Positions 12,905-20,962 of a stretch of DNA of 36,222 nt are shown one piece after another. The position numbers and the translations under genes were made by a program. The stretch comes from a virus. The notes under the pieces were generated by a model. The model did not search any database. It worked only from the letters and a program-made list of their open reading frames with translations, and had not been told where the DNA came from. The DNA lies in the IMG/VR virus record IMGVR_UViG_3300008108_005838, positions 1-36,222 of that record, one strand, 5' to 3'. Each line of letters starts with the position of its first letter. Within the stretch, counting starts at the first letter, position 1.

Positions 12905-13336
12905 CTAGTTAAAAAGTGCTGTTATTTTAAGGATATCTTGACTTAACAATTGAGATAACAAATTGTCGTCATTGAATTGTTCTGTCACTGCTTGTAAAAT
13001 TGCCGATTCAGCAATCGGATTTAATTTCCCTTCATTATCAACAGAAACCGCAAGTCTTGGGGTTTCTCCGAACACAGCGGCGGTCATGCCTAACTTAGCT
13101 ACATTTAACTTAACATAAGGATTAAAAACGATCATTTCTGACAAAATCCTTTTGTAAACATAAACCTTGACGGATTGATCATTAATCAAGCTAGGCTTAA
13201 TCTGGCTATCAAAGAAAGCTTGATTAGTTGATACTTCATTAAAAGTCCCAGCTACATTTGTTAAAGCAATTTGGTATCTTTCCAAATAATCAGGGCTATT
13301 TAAAAATAAACTTTGAGCGGTCAAGCTATTAGACAT
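12905..13336 (-). CDS. Hypothetical protein in the tail-fibre block
   Basis: A 143-residue helical protein with two bases between its stop and the start of the 12120-12902 gene, so certainly the same operon. Sequence: SNSLTAQSLFLNSPDYLERY, Phe/Asn-rich segments, then AVTEQFNDDNLLSQLLSQDI. The context suggests a tail-associated or chaperone-like role; no motif proves it. Confidence 0.6.
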   Translation of the reverse strand: MSNSLTAQSLFLNSPDYLERYQIALTNVAGTFNEVSTNQAFFDSQIKPSLINDQSVKVYVYKRILSEMIVFNPYVKLNVAKLGMTAAVFGETPRLAVSVDNEGKLNPIAESAILQAVTEQFNDDNLLSQLLSQDILKITALFN

Positions 13337-13338
13337 AA

Positions 13339-13839
13339 TTATCCTCGTGAATATTCAAATGTTAAGCCAACGTCAACGGGTCCACTTGTAAAAGAAGCAA
13401 ATTCGATTCGTATCTGTTGAGCAGCAGTGATTAATTGCCCATTACCACTAACTGAATGATTCGTAGGGCTTGTCGTGATCGTTCTGCTGCCTAATCCCGG
13501 AATCGTAGTAAAACTCGCCCCACTACCAAAAAGCAGGTTAACTACAGCACTTCCGCTAGATCCTGTTAAAGTATTTTGAGCGTTTACAATCCTCAGTAAC
13601 GTTATATTCTCCGTGTAAAAAATAGGCAAAGTAATGGCCACACTGCCAGTGTTTGCACCTCGCAATAAAAAAGGTTCTCGCTGAATGCGTGCATCTCCAT
13701 CGTTTAGTTTGTGAGCAACGCTACCAGTTTGATCACTACAAAATAAATCAAACCCGTCACCCGTTCTGACAAAATAAAGAGTATTTGCTTGTAACGCGGG
13801 CAAACTGCTGATTACTTTTTGTGCTCTAAATTCACTCAT
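13339..13839 (-). CDS. Tail-fibre-like protein, short form
   Basis: A 166-residue protein. The N-terminus FRAQKVISSLPALQANTLYF plus VRTGDGFDLFCSDQTG is a common opening of phage tail-fibre and neck proteins and is shared in pattern with the next gene upstream (LQPYAIYFVAP..VEIYVSDATG). The rest is beta-rich and Ser/Thr/Gly-rich, as expected of a fibre. It is two bases from its neighbours on both sides. Confidence 0.65.
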   Translation of the reverse strand: MSEFRAQKVISSLPALQANTLYFVRTGDGFDLFCSDQTGSVAHKLNDGDARIQREPFLLRGANTGSVAITLPIFYTENITLLRIVNAQNTLTGSSGSAVVNLLFGSGASFTTIPGLGSRTITTSPTNHSVSGNGQLITAAQQIRIEFASFTSGPVDVGLTFEYSRG

Positions 13840-13840
13840 C

Positions 13841-14413
13841 TTACCAAGCTACACTATTCCAGCCTGTTGTAGGAAGCAAATTGCTATAAGTTAACAAGCC
13901 ATTAGCATTTTCCCCAATTTTATCAAGCTGAGTTTTATTGGTATGGGTATGGCTATTACTCACGGCCGCATCAATAGCAGAAGCCGAGCTAGTTGGTCGA
14001 CCTTGAATATTTGCCCACTGCAAAACTAAATCCATTGATTCAGCTTCGTTTAATTTAATCCAAGAAGTCGTAGAAAATCGGTACAAATAAGTGGCTGCAC
14101 CACTTGTTACTGTGGAATCTCCAGTTGCATTTAACACTAAAACCTGAGTGTCTCTGGTGAGTGTCGAAGCTAAAGCATTTCTTGCTGCTATATCAGCTAC
14201 GACTGGCATTTCCCCGCCTAAACCAGAAATCGAAGCGTTAATTAATGCCTGAATATCAGTGTCAGTGAGAACTCTTTTGGCAGAAGAGCCAGTAGCATCG
14301 GAAACGTAAATTTCGACATAATTCGGCTTTGATGCCGGAGCTACAAAATATATCGCATAAGGCTGAAGAGTTCCAGGGAGTGCCGTTTCTCGAAATGCTT
14401 TAAAAGTTGTCAT
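13841..14413 (-). CDS. Tail-fibre protein with collar-type N-terminus
   Basis: A 190-residue protein. It has the same N-terminal unit as the preceding gene (YAIYFVAPASKPNYVEIYVSDATG), then VADIAARNALASTLTRDTQVLVLNATG (a segment very common in phage tail fibres), YLYRFSTTSWIKLNEAES, and the HTHTNKTQLDKIGENANG segment typical of fibre proteins near their C-terminus. It ends NSVAW; neighbours end NSTNW and SNWV, suggesting related C-termini. Confidence 0.75.
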   Translation of the reverse strand: MTTFKAFRETALPGTLQPYAIYFVAPASKPNYVEIYVSDATGSSAKRVLTDTDIQALINASISGLGGEMPVVADIAARNALASTLTRDTQVLVLNATGDSTVTSGAATYLYRFSTTSWIKLNEAESMDLVLQWANIQGRPTSSASAIDAAVSNSHTHTNKTQLDKIGENANGLLTYSNLLPTTGWNSVAW

Positions 14414-14418
14414 AAATT

Positions 14419-14877
14419 CTACCAGTTAGTGCTATTCCATTGTTTTTTTAAGCTTTCTAGCCAGTCTTGTTCAGTTCCAACAAAACCGTTGCTCAGGGCT
14501 ACTTGATAAGCGGATAGCCCAATAGGGCCCTGTAGTTGTCCGCCATTAATCCACTCTATACCCGACCAAGTGTAAAGAATACCTTGAATTAGGTAACCAT
14601 GTCCTATAGAGGGGTTAGTAGGCAGATCGCCTGCAGAATTAAGATTACCTTTAATTAATAGAGGCGGACCAGGCGGGCCAGGAGGAACATCTTTAAGCAC
14701 TAATGCACTTAGTCGCTGTTCTCCCTGAAGGCTACCTATCTTGTCACGTATACCAATAGCACTAGCAGCCTCTGATAGATTACCTCCATCTACAGCGATG
14801 AGGTCGCTGGGCGTATCCGTTATTACTATAGTAATTGGTGGGCTCATAAGAGACATCGTTGATTGTAATTTACACAT
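14419..14877 (-). CDS. Tail-fibre protein with collagen-like segment
   Basis: Up to 152 residues; in-frame ATGs at 14856 and 14847 give a shorter start (MSPPITIVITDTPSDLIA) and cannot be ruled out. It holds a short collagen-like run PPGPPGPP, then GYLIQGILYTWSG.EWING and the tail-fibre repeat GLSAYQVALSNGFVGTEQDW followed by LESLKKQW. These are standard phage fibre parts. It is the first gene of the minus-strand block. GGCC words appear again in its 5' half, so it may be the junction between phage and guest DNA. Confidence 0.75.
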   Translation of the reverse strand: MCKLQSTMSLMSPPITIVITDTPSDLIAVDGGNLSEAASAIGIRDKIGSLQGEQRLSALVLKDVPPGPPGPPLLIKGNLNSAGDLPTNPSIGHGYLIQGILYTWSGIEWINGGQLQGPIGLSAYQVALSNGFVGTEQDWLESLKKQWNSTNW

Positions 14878-14925
14878 ACAGGATTAGGCAGGTATTAGGC
14901 AGGCACGCACTAACTAAAACTATGC

Positions 14926-15201
14926 GTGGCTAGTTTTATAACAAAGGCTATTCACACAAAACACGGTCATAATATGACTGACGTTCTAGATTACACCACT
15001 ATCTATGTTTCAGAGCTAGTTATGGTTCCTGCGGGAGGTTTAGCTCGTGGCATCCACGACACACTCTACAGCGTGACGGCTTTAGTTGATTTGTCTCTAG
15101 AGTTGCCGACGGCGAAAGAGATATACGATGCTTACAAACACAATAACGCTCATTTCAGCGTAGAGGCTATAAAAGGTGGCTATCACTTTTACAGCATTTA
15201 G
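14926..15201 (+). CDS. Hypothetical protein
   Basis: About 91 residues from GTG at 14926; an in-frame ATG at 14974 would remove 16 residues (MTDVLDYTTIYVSELVM). The C-terminal part EIYDAYKHNNAHFSVEAIKGGYHFYSI is mixed alpha/beta. Not recognised. It diverges from the tail-fibre block with about 50 bases between and ends at a clear terminator. Confidence 0.45.
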   Translation: MASFITKAIHTKHGHNMTDVLDYTTIYVSELVMVPAGGLARGIHDTLYSVTALVDLSLELPTAKEIYDAYKHNNAHFSVEAIKGGYHFYSI

Positions 15202-15218
15202 TAACAAGCAATTAAGTC

Positions 15219-15242
15219 AAAACGGGAATAATTTCCCGTTTT
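15219..15242 (+). terminator. Intrinsic terminator
   Basis: AAAACGGGAA (15219-15228) and TTCCCGTTTT (15233-15242) form a 10-bp stem with loop TAAT; the 3' arm ends in a T-run. It lies 17 bases after the stop of the 14926-15201 gene. Confidence 0.75.
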
Positions 15243-15269
15243 ATGTTAACACTAGCATTAACAAAGATT

Positions 15270-15836
15270 ATGAACATATACAAAAGATTGGGCGCAAAAA
15301 CGGTATCGTTAGCTAATATGTGGAACGCAAAACCTCCTTTTATCGGGGAAGACGGTAATCCCTGTGAAAAAACTATAAAATGGGCATTAAGCAAACAAGG
15401 TTTTGTCGATACAGATAATATTAAGTTTGATTCTTGGTGTTCTTTAAAAGATGTCTGGACGGATTCTGTTGTCGCTGTCGTTCCTGCTACGGCTACTAGA
15501 AATGAAGAAACGATCTACTTGCATCCTAGTCTTAGCGGTATCTTAGGGGAGTTTTACGCTGAATGTTGCCGGGTCGATAGTCAAGAAATTATTATCGGAC
15601 CATATCAACCACATCAAATAGAAAAAGCTTTTGATGACTGCATAGAAAAAGCGCAAGATGTACTTGAGTACATCAAAAGTAAGTGTATTTATACCAAAGG
15701 TGCTAATCTTGATAAAAGATTTACTTTTTTACATGATGATGGCTGGTATTGCGATGGTATAAAAGTTGTTTTTTTGCCTGTTAATTTTAATTGTCTTCCA
15801 TCAATTAAAGGATTTTTCTTTTTACCTCAAGAGTGA
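15270..15836 (+). CDS. Hypothetical protein
   Basis: 188 residues from ATG at 15270; an earlier ATG at 15243 lies inside the terminator T-run and is less likely. Contains SLANMWNAKPPFIGEDGNPC, a Cys-containing middle (GEFYAECCRVDSQEIIIG) and a C-terminus rich in Phe (LPSIKGFFFLPQE). No family recognised. AT-rich guest-type composition. Confidence 0.5.
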   Translation: MNIYKRLGAKTVSLANMWNAKPPFIGEDGNPCEKTIKWALSKQGFVDTDNIKFDSWCSLKDVWTDSVVAVVPATATRNEETIYLHPSLSGILGEFYAECCRVDSQEIIIGPYQPHQIEKAFDDCIEKAQDVLEYIKSKCIYTKGANLDKRFTFLHDDGWYCDGIKVVFLPVNFNCLPSIKGFFFLPQE

Positions 15837-15859
15837 TTTGCAACTTTATAATCTTAATT

Positions 15860-16033
15860 ATGTTTCTTAGATCAGAAGATTTTGAAGTTTTAAAATCTTC
15901 TGTCTTAAATATTGTTAAGTTACAAGATCACTCTCTATCAGACGTACCGCTGACAAGAATAGCTTTAATCTGTGATAAGCATCCTGAGATAATCAAAAAG
16001 CAAGGGATTAACAGAAATAATTCTCTCAAATAG
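15860..16033 (+). CDS. Hypothetical small protein
   Basis: 57 residues from ATG at 15860 (MFLRSEDFEVLKSSVLNIVK). The frame is open from a GTG that overlaps the previous stop (15833), which would add a hydrophobic lead. No strong ribosome site. Possibly a small helical partner of the previous gene. Confidence 0.4.
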   Translation: MFLRSEDFEVLKSSVLNIVKLQDHSLSDVPLTRIALICDKHPEIIKKQGINRNNSLK

Positions 16034-16099
16034 TTGATATTTCTGGGAGAATATCGTAAGACAGGATCAAGTAAACAAACACACAAGAGGTAACAAGAC

Positions 16100-16618
16100 A
16101 TGACTTCTATTAATTTTTACGAAAGAACGACGCTTATCAAGCGTATCGAAAACAATCTCAATGAAATTAACCAAAGATATTTTGAGGGAGGCCACGTGAT
16201 ATTATCAGTGACTGATAACGGTGATTACCTCACTGTCAAAAAACAAGGTGTTTACTTAGCAGGTTATGATACTCAAAAGCTTTTTGACGCTCTAGAAGAT
16301 TTTAGTGAAGAAGTTCGGGAGTTTCTTTTTCCTTATGACCTGTGGGACTATTTAGATTATTGCAAGTACACGCCAGAAAATCAGGAATCTGACAATAAAT
16401 TAAAAACCGATGATGAATTATCGCTCTCTGACAGTGTCGATATGCTGCTGAGTAAACCTGAACCTGTACCTATAGATGAATCTTCTGGACTGCATGATTG
16501 GACTGTTAGTTTAATACGCCACTCACAAACTATACATACCAAAGCTTCTACCTTAAGCAAATTAGTTGAGGAACTAGAAACAAAAAATGAAATTCTGGAG
16601 AAAAAAATCAAGAATTAG
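16100..16618 (+). CDS. Coiled-coil protein, first frame (frameshifted gene)
   Basis: 172 residues, MTSINFYERTTLIKRIENNL onward, with AAGAGGTAACAAG before the ATG. The C-terminus (TLSKLVEELETKNEILEKKI) is the start of a coiled coil, and the frame stops at 16616 just after a run of seven A (16601-16607). In the -1 frame the coiled coil goes on without a break to 16797 (NQELEQSKEYNEAWIGNLKQ ...). So either one base was lost from the A-run, or a programmed -1 shift or slippage makes a protein of about 230 residues. Function unknown; it stands just before the FGE array. Confidence 0.6.
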   Translation: MTSINFYERTTLIKRIENNLNEINQRYFEGGHVILSVTDNGDYLTVKKQGVYLAGYDTQKLFDALEDFSEEVREFLFPYDLWDYLDYCKYTPENQESDNKLKTDDELSLSDSVDMLLSKPEPVPIDESSGLHDWTVSLIRHSQTIHTKASTLSKLVEELETKNEILEKKIKN

Positions 16619-16797
16619 AGCAGAGCAAAGAATACAACGAAGCATGGATTGGCAACTTAAAACAAAAAGTTCACGATTTAGAATCCTCGGTTTGGCTACT
16701 GCAACAGGAAAATAAGCGACTAAAAAATGAATCAGAGGAATGGAAAGAGCATTTTATGGATATTTATGGCTTTGCTGACAGTATAGAAATTAGTTAG
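16619..16797 (+). other. Coiled-coil continuation in the -1 frame
   Basis: Read in the -1 frame after the A7 run, about 60 codons are open and coding-like: EQSKEYNEAWIGNLKQKVHD, then SSVWLLQQENKRLKNESEEW, then KEHFMDIYGFADSIEIS and TAG at 16795-16797. The leucine-type heptads continue those of the upstream frame. Confidence 0.55.
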
Positions 16798-16853
16798 ATG
16801 CCAGTTTCCAGTTATCAGTTATCATCCATCAAAAACAAAACTAGGAGTAAGAA

Positions 16854-17414
16854 ATGACAATTAAAATTGAAATGGTAGAGGTACCACCAAGTCAGGATCA
16901 AAAAATCAGTAGTTTTGCGATTGGTAAATATCCAGTGACTCAGGAACAATATGAAGCAGTAATGGGAACCAATCCCTCTTGGTTTCAAGACAATCCTCAA
17001 AATCCAGTGGAAAGTGTAAGTTGGAACAATGCCCAAGTTTTTTGTCAGAAATTGAGTGAAATGACCGGCAAAACTTATCGCTTACCGACAGAAGCGGAAT
17101 GGGAGTATGCTTGCCGTGCGGGAACTGATACTGTCTATTATTTTGGTAATGATGCTAATCAATTAGGAGATTACGCTTGGTATTGGGGAAATTCTCAGGA
17201 AACAACCCATCCTGTAGGGCAAAAATTACCTAATGCTTGGGGACTCTATGATATGCACGGCAATATTGAGGAGTGGTGCCAAGAAGTTGTGCTGCGGGGC
17301 GGTTCCTGGGCCGACTTTCCTAATAACTGCCGTACCGCGATTCGCGACTTCTTTAACGTCCGCCGCAACGACAACTTCAACGCTTACGGTTTTCGGGTAG
17401 TTTGTGATAATTAG
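16854..17414 (+). CDS. Hypervariable FGE-sulfatase/C-type-lectin-fold protein 1 (DGR target)
   Basis: 186 residues, starting behind CTAGGAGTAAGAA. Core of the formylglycine-generating-enzyme family: GKYPVTQEQYEAVMGTNPSW, NPVESVSWNNAQVFC, YRLPTEAEWEYACRAGT, HPVGQKLPNAWGLYDMHGN and EEWC, ending RGGSW...GFRVVCDN. In enzymes of this family the C-terminal loop holds the active site; here it is the variable region (17295-17411) with NNC/NNT codons, so it is more likely a diversified binding protein than an enzyme. The first of seven such genes in tandem. Confidence 0.85.
   Translation: MTIKIEMVEVPPSQDQKISSFAIGKYPVTQEQYEAVMGTNPSWFQDNPQNPVESVSWNNAQVFCQKLSEMTGKTYRLPTEAEWEYACRAGTDTVYYFGNDANQLGDYAWYWGNSQETTHPVGQKLPNAWGLYDMHGNIEEWCQEVVLRGGSWADFPNNCRTAIRDFFNVRRNDNFNAYGFRVVCDN
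17295..17411 (+). other. DGR-type variable region 1
   Basis: After the constant CGG GGC GGT TCC TGG, the codons read GCC GAC TTT CCT AAT AAC TGC; later codons include AAC GTC, AAC GAC AAC TTC. Third bases are C or T as in the sister genes, while first and second bases differ. It ends in the constant GGTTTTCGGGTAGT. Confidence 0.75.
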
Positions 17415-17458
17415 TTACTAATCAATTATTTATCAGTTATATCTTAGGAGTAAAAATA

Positions 17459-18016
17459 ATGATTAAAATTGAAATGGTAGAGATACCATCAAGTCAGGAT
17501 CAAGGAATTAGTAGTTTTGCGATTGGGAAATATCCAATTACTCAGGCGCAATATGAAGCAGTAATGGGAAACAATCCCTCTCGGTTTCAAAACAATCCCC
17601 AAAATCCGGTAGAAAAGGTTAGTTGGAATGATGCTCAAGCCTTTTGCCAAAAATTGAGTCAAATAACCGGGAAAACCTATCGCCTCCCCACAGAAGCGGA
17701 ATGGGAGTATGCTTGTCGTGCAGGGACTACTACTCGCTTTTATTTCGGTGATGATGCTAATCAATTAGAAGATTACGCTTGGTATTACGCAAATTCTCAG
17801 GGGACAACTCATTCTGTGGGACAGAAAAAACCCAATGCTTGGGGACTTTATGACATGAGCGGCAATGTTTGGGAGTGGTGCGAAGACGGCGTGAATCGGG
17901 GGGGTTCTTGGTACAGCGATCCTGATCTCTGCCGTTCCGCTTACTGCCATTACGACAACTATCGCCGCGACTACCAAAACAACAATCTCGGTTTTCGGGT
18001 AGTCTGTGACAATTAG
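17459..18016 (+). CDS. Hypervariable FGE-sulfatase-fold protein 2 (DGR target)
   Basis: 185 residues, about 75% identical to protein 1 outside the variable region. Starts behind TTAGGAGTAAAAATA. Same blocks: GKYPITQAQYEAVMG, NPVEKVSWNDAQAFC, YRLPTEAEWEYACRAGTTT, NAWGLYDMSGNVWEWCEDG and a variable tail RGGSWYSDPDLCRSAYCHYD...LGFRVVCDN. The tail is Tyr/Asp/Asn-rich, as in binding surfaces created by adenine mutagenesis (AAY codons turning into TAY, GAY, AGY). Confidence 0.85.
   Translation: MIKIEMVEIPSSQDQGISSFAIGKYPITQAQYEAVMGNNPSRFQNNPQNPVEKVSWNDAQAFCQKLSQITGKTYRLPTEAEWEYACRAGTTTRFYFGDDANQLEDYAWYYANSQGTTHSVGQKKPNAWGLYDMSGNVWEWCEDGVNRGGSWYSDPDLCRSAYCHYDNYRRDYQNNNLGFRVVCDN
17897..18013 (+). 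other. DGR-type variable region 2
   Basis: Codons after GGG GGT TCT TGG: TAC AGC GAT CCT GAT CTC TGC CGT TCC. The later part is TAC TGC CAT TAC GAC AAC TAT. Every changed codon keeps C or T in the third position. Confidence 0.75.
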
Positions 18017-18045
18017 TCAATTATTAGTTATCAGCAGTAAAAATA

Positions 18046-18336
18046 ATGATCATTCAACAAGTCACTTTTCTCGCTAAAGACTTTGACGATACTGAATATC
18101 AATTTAGTGGCACCCTGTTTCCTAATGGTGCTGTAATGGTATCTTACGCTCACACAAACGACGGTTGGTTTGAGAGTCTTGAAAGTGTTGACGCTTGTGG
18201 AAATGCAAGTGTAGTCAATTGGGAACTAGGGAAAAAGTCTAGAATGTCAAGGGCTTCTGTAAGAGAATCCCTAAAAGGTGCTGTGCGAGAATTTGGATCG
18301 GACAAAGGCACAAAAAAAGGATTTAAGTTGCTTTGA
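18046..18336 (+). CDS. Hypothetical cassette protein
   Basis: 96 residues between two FGE genes, with the array leader (TTATCAGCAGTAAAAATA then ATG). Sequence MIIQQVTFLAKDFDDTEYQF, GTLFPNGAVMVSYAHTNDGW, then a basic tail KKSRMSRASVRESLKGAVRE. Beta-rich start and basic helical end. No family recognised. Confidence 0.5.
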   Translation: MIIQQVTFLAKDFDDTEYQFSGTLFPNGAVMVSYAHTNDGWFESLESVDACGNASVVNWELGKKSRMSRASVRESLKGAVREFGSDKGTKKGFKLL

Positions 18337-18394
18337 TTATCTTTTAGCGTCAGTTGGTTATTAGTTATCAGTAAAAACAAAGCTAGGAGTAAAA

Positions 18395-19168
18395 ATGATG
18401 ATTAAAATTGAAATGGTAGAGGTACCATCAAGTCAGGATCAAAAAATCGGTAGTTTTGAGATTGGTAAATATCCAGTGACTCAGGAGCAATATCAGGCGG
18501 TAATGGGAGTTAATCCATCTTATTTTCAAGGTAATCCGCAAAATCCAGTAGAAATGGTTAGTTGGGAAGACGCTCAAGCCTTTTGCATAAAATTAAATGG
18601 AGTGACTAGCCATAAGTATCGTCTCCCTACACAAGAGGAATGGGAATATGCCTGTCGTGCTGGGACTACTACTGACTATTATTTCGGAGATGATGCTAAT
18701 CAATTAGGAGATTACGCCTGGTACGAAGACAACTCTGGGCTGATAACCTATCCTGTAGGCGCAGCAAAATCACCTAATGCTTGGCTGATAACCCATCCTG
18801 TAGGGCAAAAATTACCTAATGCTTGGGGACTCTATGACATGATTGGCAACGTCTGGGAATGGTGTGAAGATGGTTGTCTGCGGGGCGGTTCCTGGAACGA
18901 CCTTCCTTATTTATGCCGTTCCGCGAATCGCGACAGCAGCCCTCCCAGCGGGCTCCGCTTCAACAATGGCGGTTTTCGGGTAGTACAAACTATTAGACCA
19001 ACACTATTAGCTGAAGAGATGTGGGAAGCGCAGTTACCTGAACCGTATAAAGATATGATTTTATCTGAAGTAGTAGAATATCTAGAGACTATGCAGACTA
19101 AAGAGGAAAAAGAGAAGTTTATAACTGCTATATACTGGTCAGGGTTTCAAGCGTGTCTGGATGATTAA
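18395..19168 (+). CDS. Hypervariable FGE-sulfatase-fold protein 3 with C-terminal extension
   Basis: 257 residues. The FGE core is as in proteins 1 and 2, with an internal duplication of about 20 residues (LITYPVGAAKSPNAW and LITHPVGQKLPNAW). The variable region (18881-18985) has the Cys..Arg..Asn/Asp/Ser pattern (LCRSANRDSSPPSGLRFNNG). Unlike most sisters, the frame does not stop after GFRVV: it runs on through QTIRPTLLAEEMWEAQLPEP into an acidic helical tail (EVVEYLETMQTKEEKEKFIT) that protein 4 shares. The tail may be an adaptor or oligomerisation segment. Confidence 0.85.
   Translation: MMIKIEMVEVPSSQDQKIGSFEIGKYPVTQEQYQAVMGVNPSYFQGNPQNPVEMVSWEDAQAFCIKLNGVTSHKYRLPTQEEWEYACRAGTTTDYYFGDDANQLGDYAWYEDNSGLITYPVGAAKSPNAWLITHPVGQKLPNAWGLYDMIGNVWEWCEDGCLRGGSWNDLPYLCRSANRDSSPPSGLRFNNGGFRVVQTIRPTLLAEEMWEAQLPEPYKDMILSEVVEYLETMQTKEEKEKFITAIYWSGFQACLDD
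18881..18985 (+). other. DGR-type variable region 3
   Basis: Codons after TGG: AAC GAC CTT CCT TAT TTA TGC CGT TCC GCG AAT CGC GAC AGC AGC. AAC, AAT and AGC codons at these places are close to what the template would be expected to hold. Confidence 0.75.
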
Positions 19169-19239
19169 GATGATTAGGGTAGGGCCCCTCCCAAAAAGTT
19201 AGCTATCAGTTGTTAAAATAAAGCACTTAGGAGTAAGAA

Positions 19240-19947
19240 ATGGCAATTAAAATGGTAGAGATACCAGCGAGTCAAGAAATTAAAAGTTTTAGGATTGGCA
19301 AATATCCAGTGACTCAGGTACAATATCAGGCGGTAATGGGAGTTAATCCATCTTATTTTCAAGGTAATCCTCAAAATCCAGTAGAAAATGTCAGCTATGA
19401 TGATGCTGAAACTTTTTGCCAGAAATTAAGTAAAGCAACAGGGAAACAATATCGCTTACCAACGGAGGCTGAATGGGAATATGCCTATCGTGCGGGGACA
19501 ACTAGCGACTATTATGGAGATTATGCTTGGTATAAAGGAAATTCTCAGCAGACAACTCATCCTGTAGGACAGAAGAAGCCCAATGCTTGGGGACTTTATG
19601 ATATGCGCGGCAACGTCTGGGAATGGTGCCAGCAGGTTGTAATACGAGGCGGTTCCTACTGCACCGATCCTCTTAACTTCCGTTCGTTTCGCATCGACTA
19701 CATACGCCGCGGCAGCCGCTACGACAGTATCGGTTTTCGAGTGGCAGAAACTATTAGACCAATACTATTAGCTGAGGAGATGTGGGAAGCACAGTTGCCT
19801 GAACCGTATAAAGACATGATTTTATTTGAAGTAATAGAATACCTAGAGAATCTACAGACTAAAGAGGAAAAAGGAAAGCTTCTGACCGCTATATACTGGT
19901 CTGGTTTTCAAACGTCTCTGGATCACATAGATGATTACAGTTCTTAA
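19240..19947 (+). CDS. Hypervariable FGE-sulfatase-fold protein 4 with C-terminal extension
   Basis: 235 residues; starts behind TTAGGAGTAAGAA. Core blocks GKYPVTQVQYQAVMG, NPVENVSYDDAETFC, YRLPTEAEWEYAYRAGT, NAWGLYDMRGNVWEWC; a shorter loop after RAGT (SDYYGDYAWYKGN). The variable tail RGGSYCTDPLNFRSFRIDYI...SIGFRVAETIRP lacks the usual Cys after the Pro. The extension LLAEEMWEAQLPEPYKDMIL and following helix match protein 3, including IYWSGFQ. Confidence 0.85.
   Translation: MAIKMVEIPASQEIKSFRIGKYPVTQVQYQAVMGVNPSYFQGNPQNPVENVSYDDAETFCQKLSKATGKQYRLPTEAEWEYAYRAGTTSDYYGDYAWYKGNSQQTTHPVGQKKPNAWGLYDMRGNVWEWCQQVVIRGGSYCTDPLNFRSFRIDYIRRGSRYDSIGFRVAETIRPILLAEEMWEAQLPEPYKDMILFEVIEYLENLQTKEEKGKLLTAIYWSGFQTSLDHIDDYSS
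19645..19743 (+). other. DGR-type variable region 4
   Basis: Codons after GGC GGT TCC: TAC TGC ACC GAT CCT CTT AAC TTC. NNC/NNT pattern kept; later GGC AGC CGC TAC GAC AGT ATC. Confidence 0.7.
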
Positions 19948-20007
19948 CTCTGCGTTCGCTTGGCTATCAGCTATTAGTTGTCAACTAACAATTATTTAGA
20001 AGCAAAA

Positions 20008-20655
20008 ATGAGTGATACAGATTTTATTCGAGAAGTTGAAGAACTGCATCTGCGTCTTGCTGATGCAGATACAGATGATCTGGTTGAATTAGCTAAACTT
20101 GCGGGTTTGGACCCTAAACTCGCAATTCAGATTGAAATGGTAAAAGTTCCTGACGCAACTTTTGCAATAGGAAAATATCCAGTGACTCAGGCACAATATG
20201 AAGCGGTAATAGGAACTAATCCTTCCCACTTTCAAGGCAATCCTCAGAATCCAGTGGAAAGTGTTAGTTATAACAATGCCATAGCTTTTTGTCAAGAACT
20301 AAGTCAAGTGACTGGTAAGAATTACCGCTTACCCACAGAATCAGAGTGGGAATATGCTTGCCGCGCGGGGACTACTACTCGCTGGTATTTTGGTAATAAT
20401 TATCGCCAATCAGGAGATTACGCTTGGTATGGTGGAAATTCTGAAGACACAACTCATCCTGTAGGACAAAAATTACCTAATGCTTGGGGATTATACGATA
20501 TGAGTGGCAATGTTTACGAATGGTGTCAAAGTGAAATACTACGGGGTGGCTCCTATCTATCCCATGATGGATGTTGCGACTCTACGTTTTGCATAAACTC
20601 TTTCGGTGACTTCAAATACTGCACTAATGGTTTTCGGGTAGTCTGTGACAATTAG
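20008..20655 (+). CDS. Hypervariable FGE-sulfatase-fold protein 5 with acidic N-terminal extension
   Basis: 215 residues from ATG at 20008 (TTAGAAGCAAAA leader); the longer frame from 19978 reads into repeat DNA. An acidic helical N-terminus of about 40 residues (SDTDFIREVEELHLRLADAD, TDDLVELAKLAGLDPKLA) precedes the FGE core. The tail RGGSYLSHDGCCDSTFCINS..TNGFRVVCDN is the most divergent variable region, with four Cys. The N-terminal extension could anchor the protein to a partner. Confidence 0.82.
   Translation: MSDTDFIREVEELHLRLADADTDDLVELAKLAGLDPKLAIQIEMVKVPDATFAIGKYPVTQAQYEAVIGTNPSHFQGNPQNPVESVSYNNAIAFCQELSQVTGKNYRLPTESEWEYACRAGTTTRWYFGNNYRQSGDYAWYGGNSEDTTHPVGQKLPNAWGLYDMSGNVYEWCQSEILRGGSYLSHDGCCDSTFCINSFGDFKYCTNGFRVVCDN
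20542..20652 (+). other. DGR-type variable region 5
   Basis: The codons TAT CTA TCC CAT GAT GGA TGT TGC GAC TCT keep C/T third bases except CTA and GGA. The greater divergence hints at older or drift-altered sequence. Confidence 0.65.
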
Positions 20656-20723
20656 CAACTAATCAATTAATTATCAGTTATCAGTTATTAGTTGCTATCA
20701 ACAACTTAACAGGAGTAAAAAAT

Positions 20724-20912
20724 ATGTTGCAGGATATAGCTCATTATCGACTAAGTTTTTTGAAAATGACCGAATTAAGAAAATTAGCATCTGAATATGG
20801 ACTTCCAACACAACGATGGAATCGGACAATTTTAATTGCCGAACTTAGCAAGGTTATAGACTGGACGACACTGCCAAAACCTAAAACAACAGTTGACTGG
20901 TTTAAATTTTAG
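20724..20912 (+). CDS. SAP-like small protein, copy 1
   Basis: 62 residues; CAGGAGTAAAAAAT leader. KMTELRKLASEYGLPTQRWN then RTILIAELSKVI has the helix-helix spacing of a SAP/Rho-N-type DNA- or RNA-binding motif (L..LR..A...G.......K..LI..L). It is almost identical to 21507-21695, with its downstream leader, as part of a duplicated block (offset 783 bases). Confidence 0.6.
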   Translation: MLQDIAHYRLSFLKMTELRKLASEYGLPTQRWNRTILIAELSKVIDWTTLPKPKTTVDWFKF

Positions 20913-20962
20913 TTATCAGTAGTTAGTTATCATCCGTCAAAAACAAAATACTTAGGAGTAAA

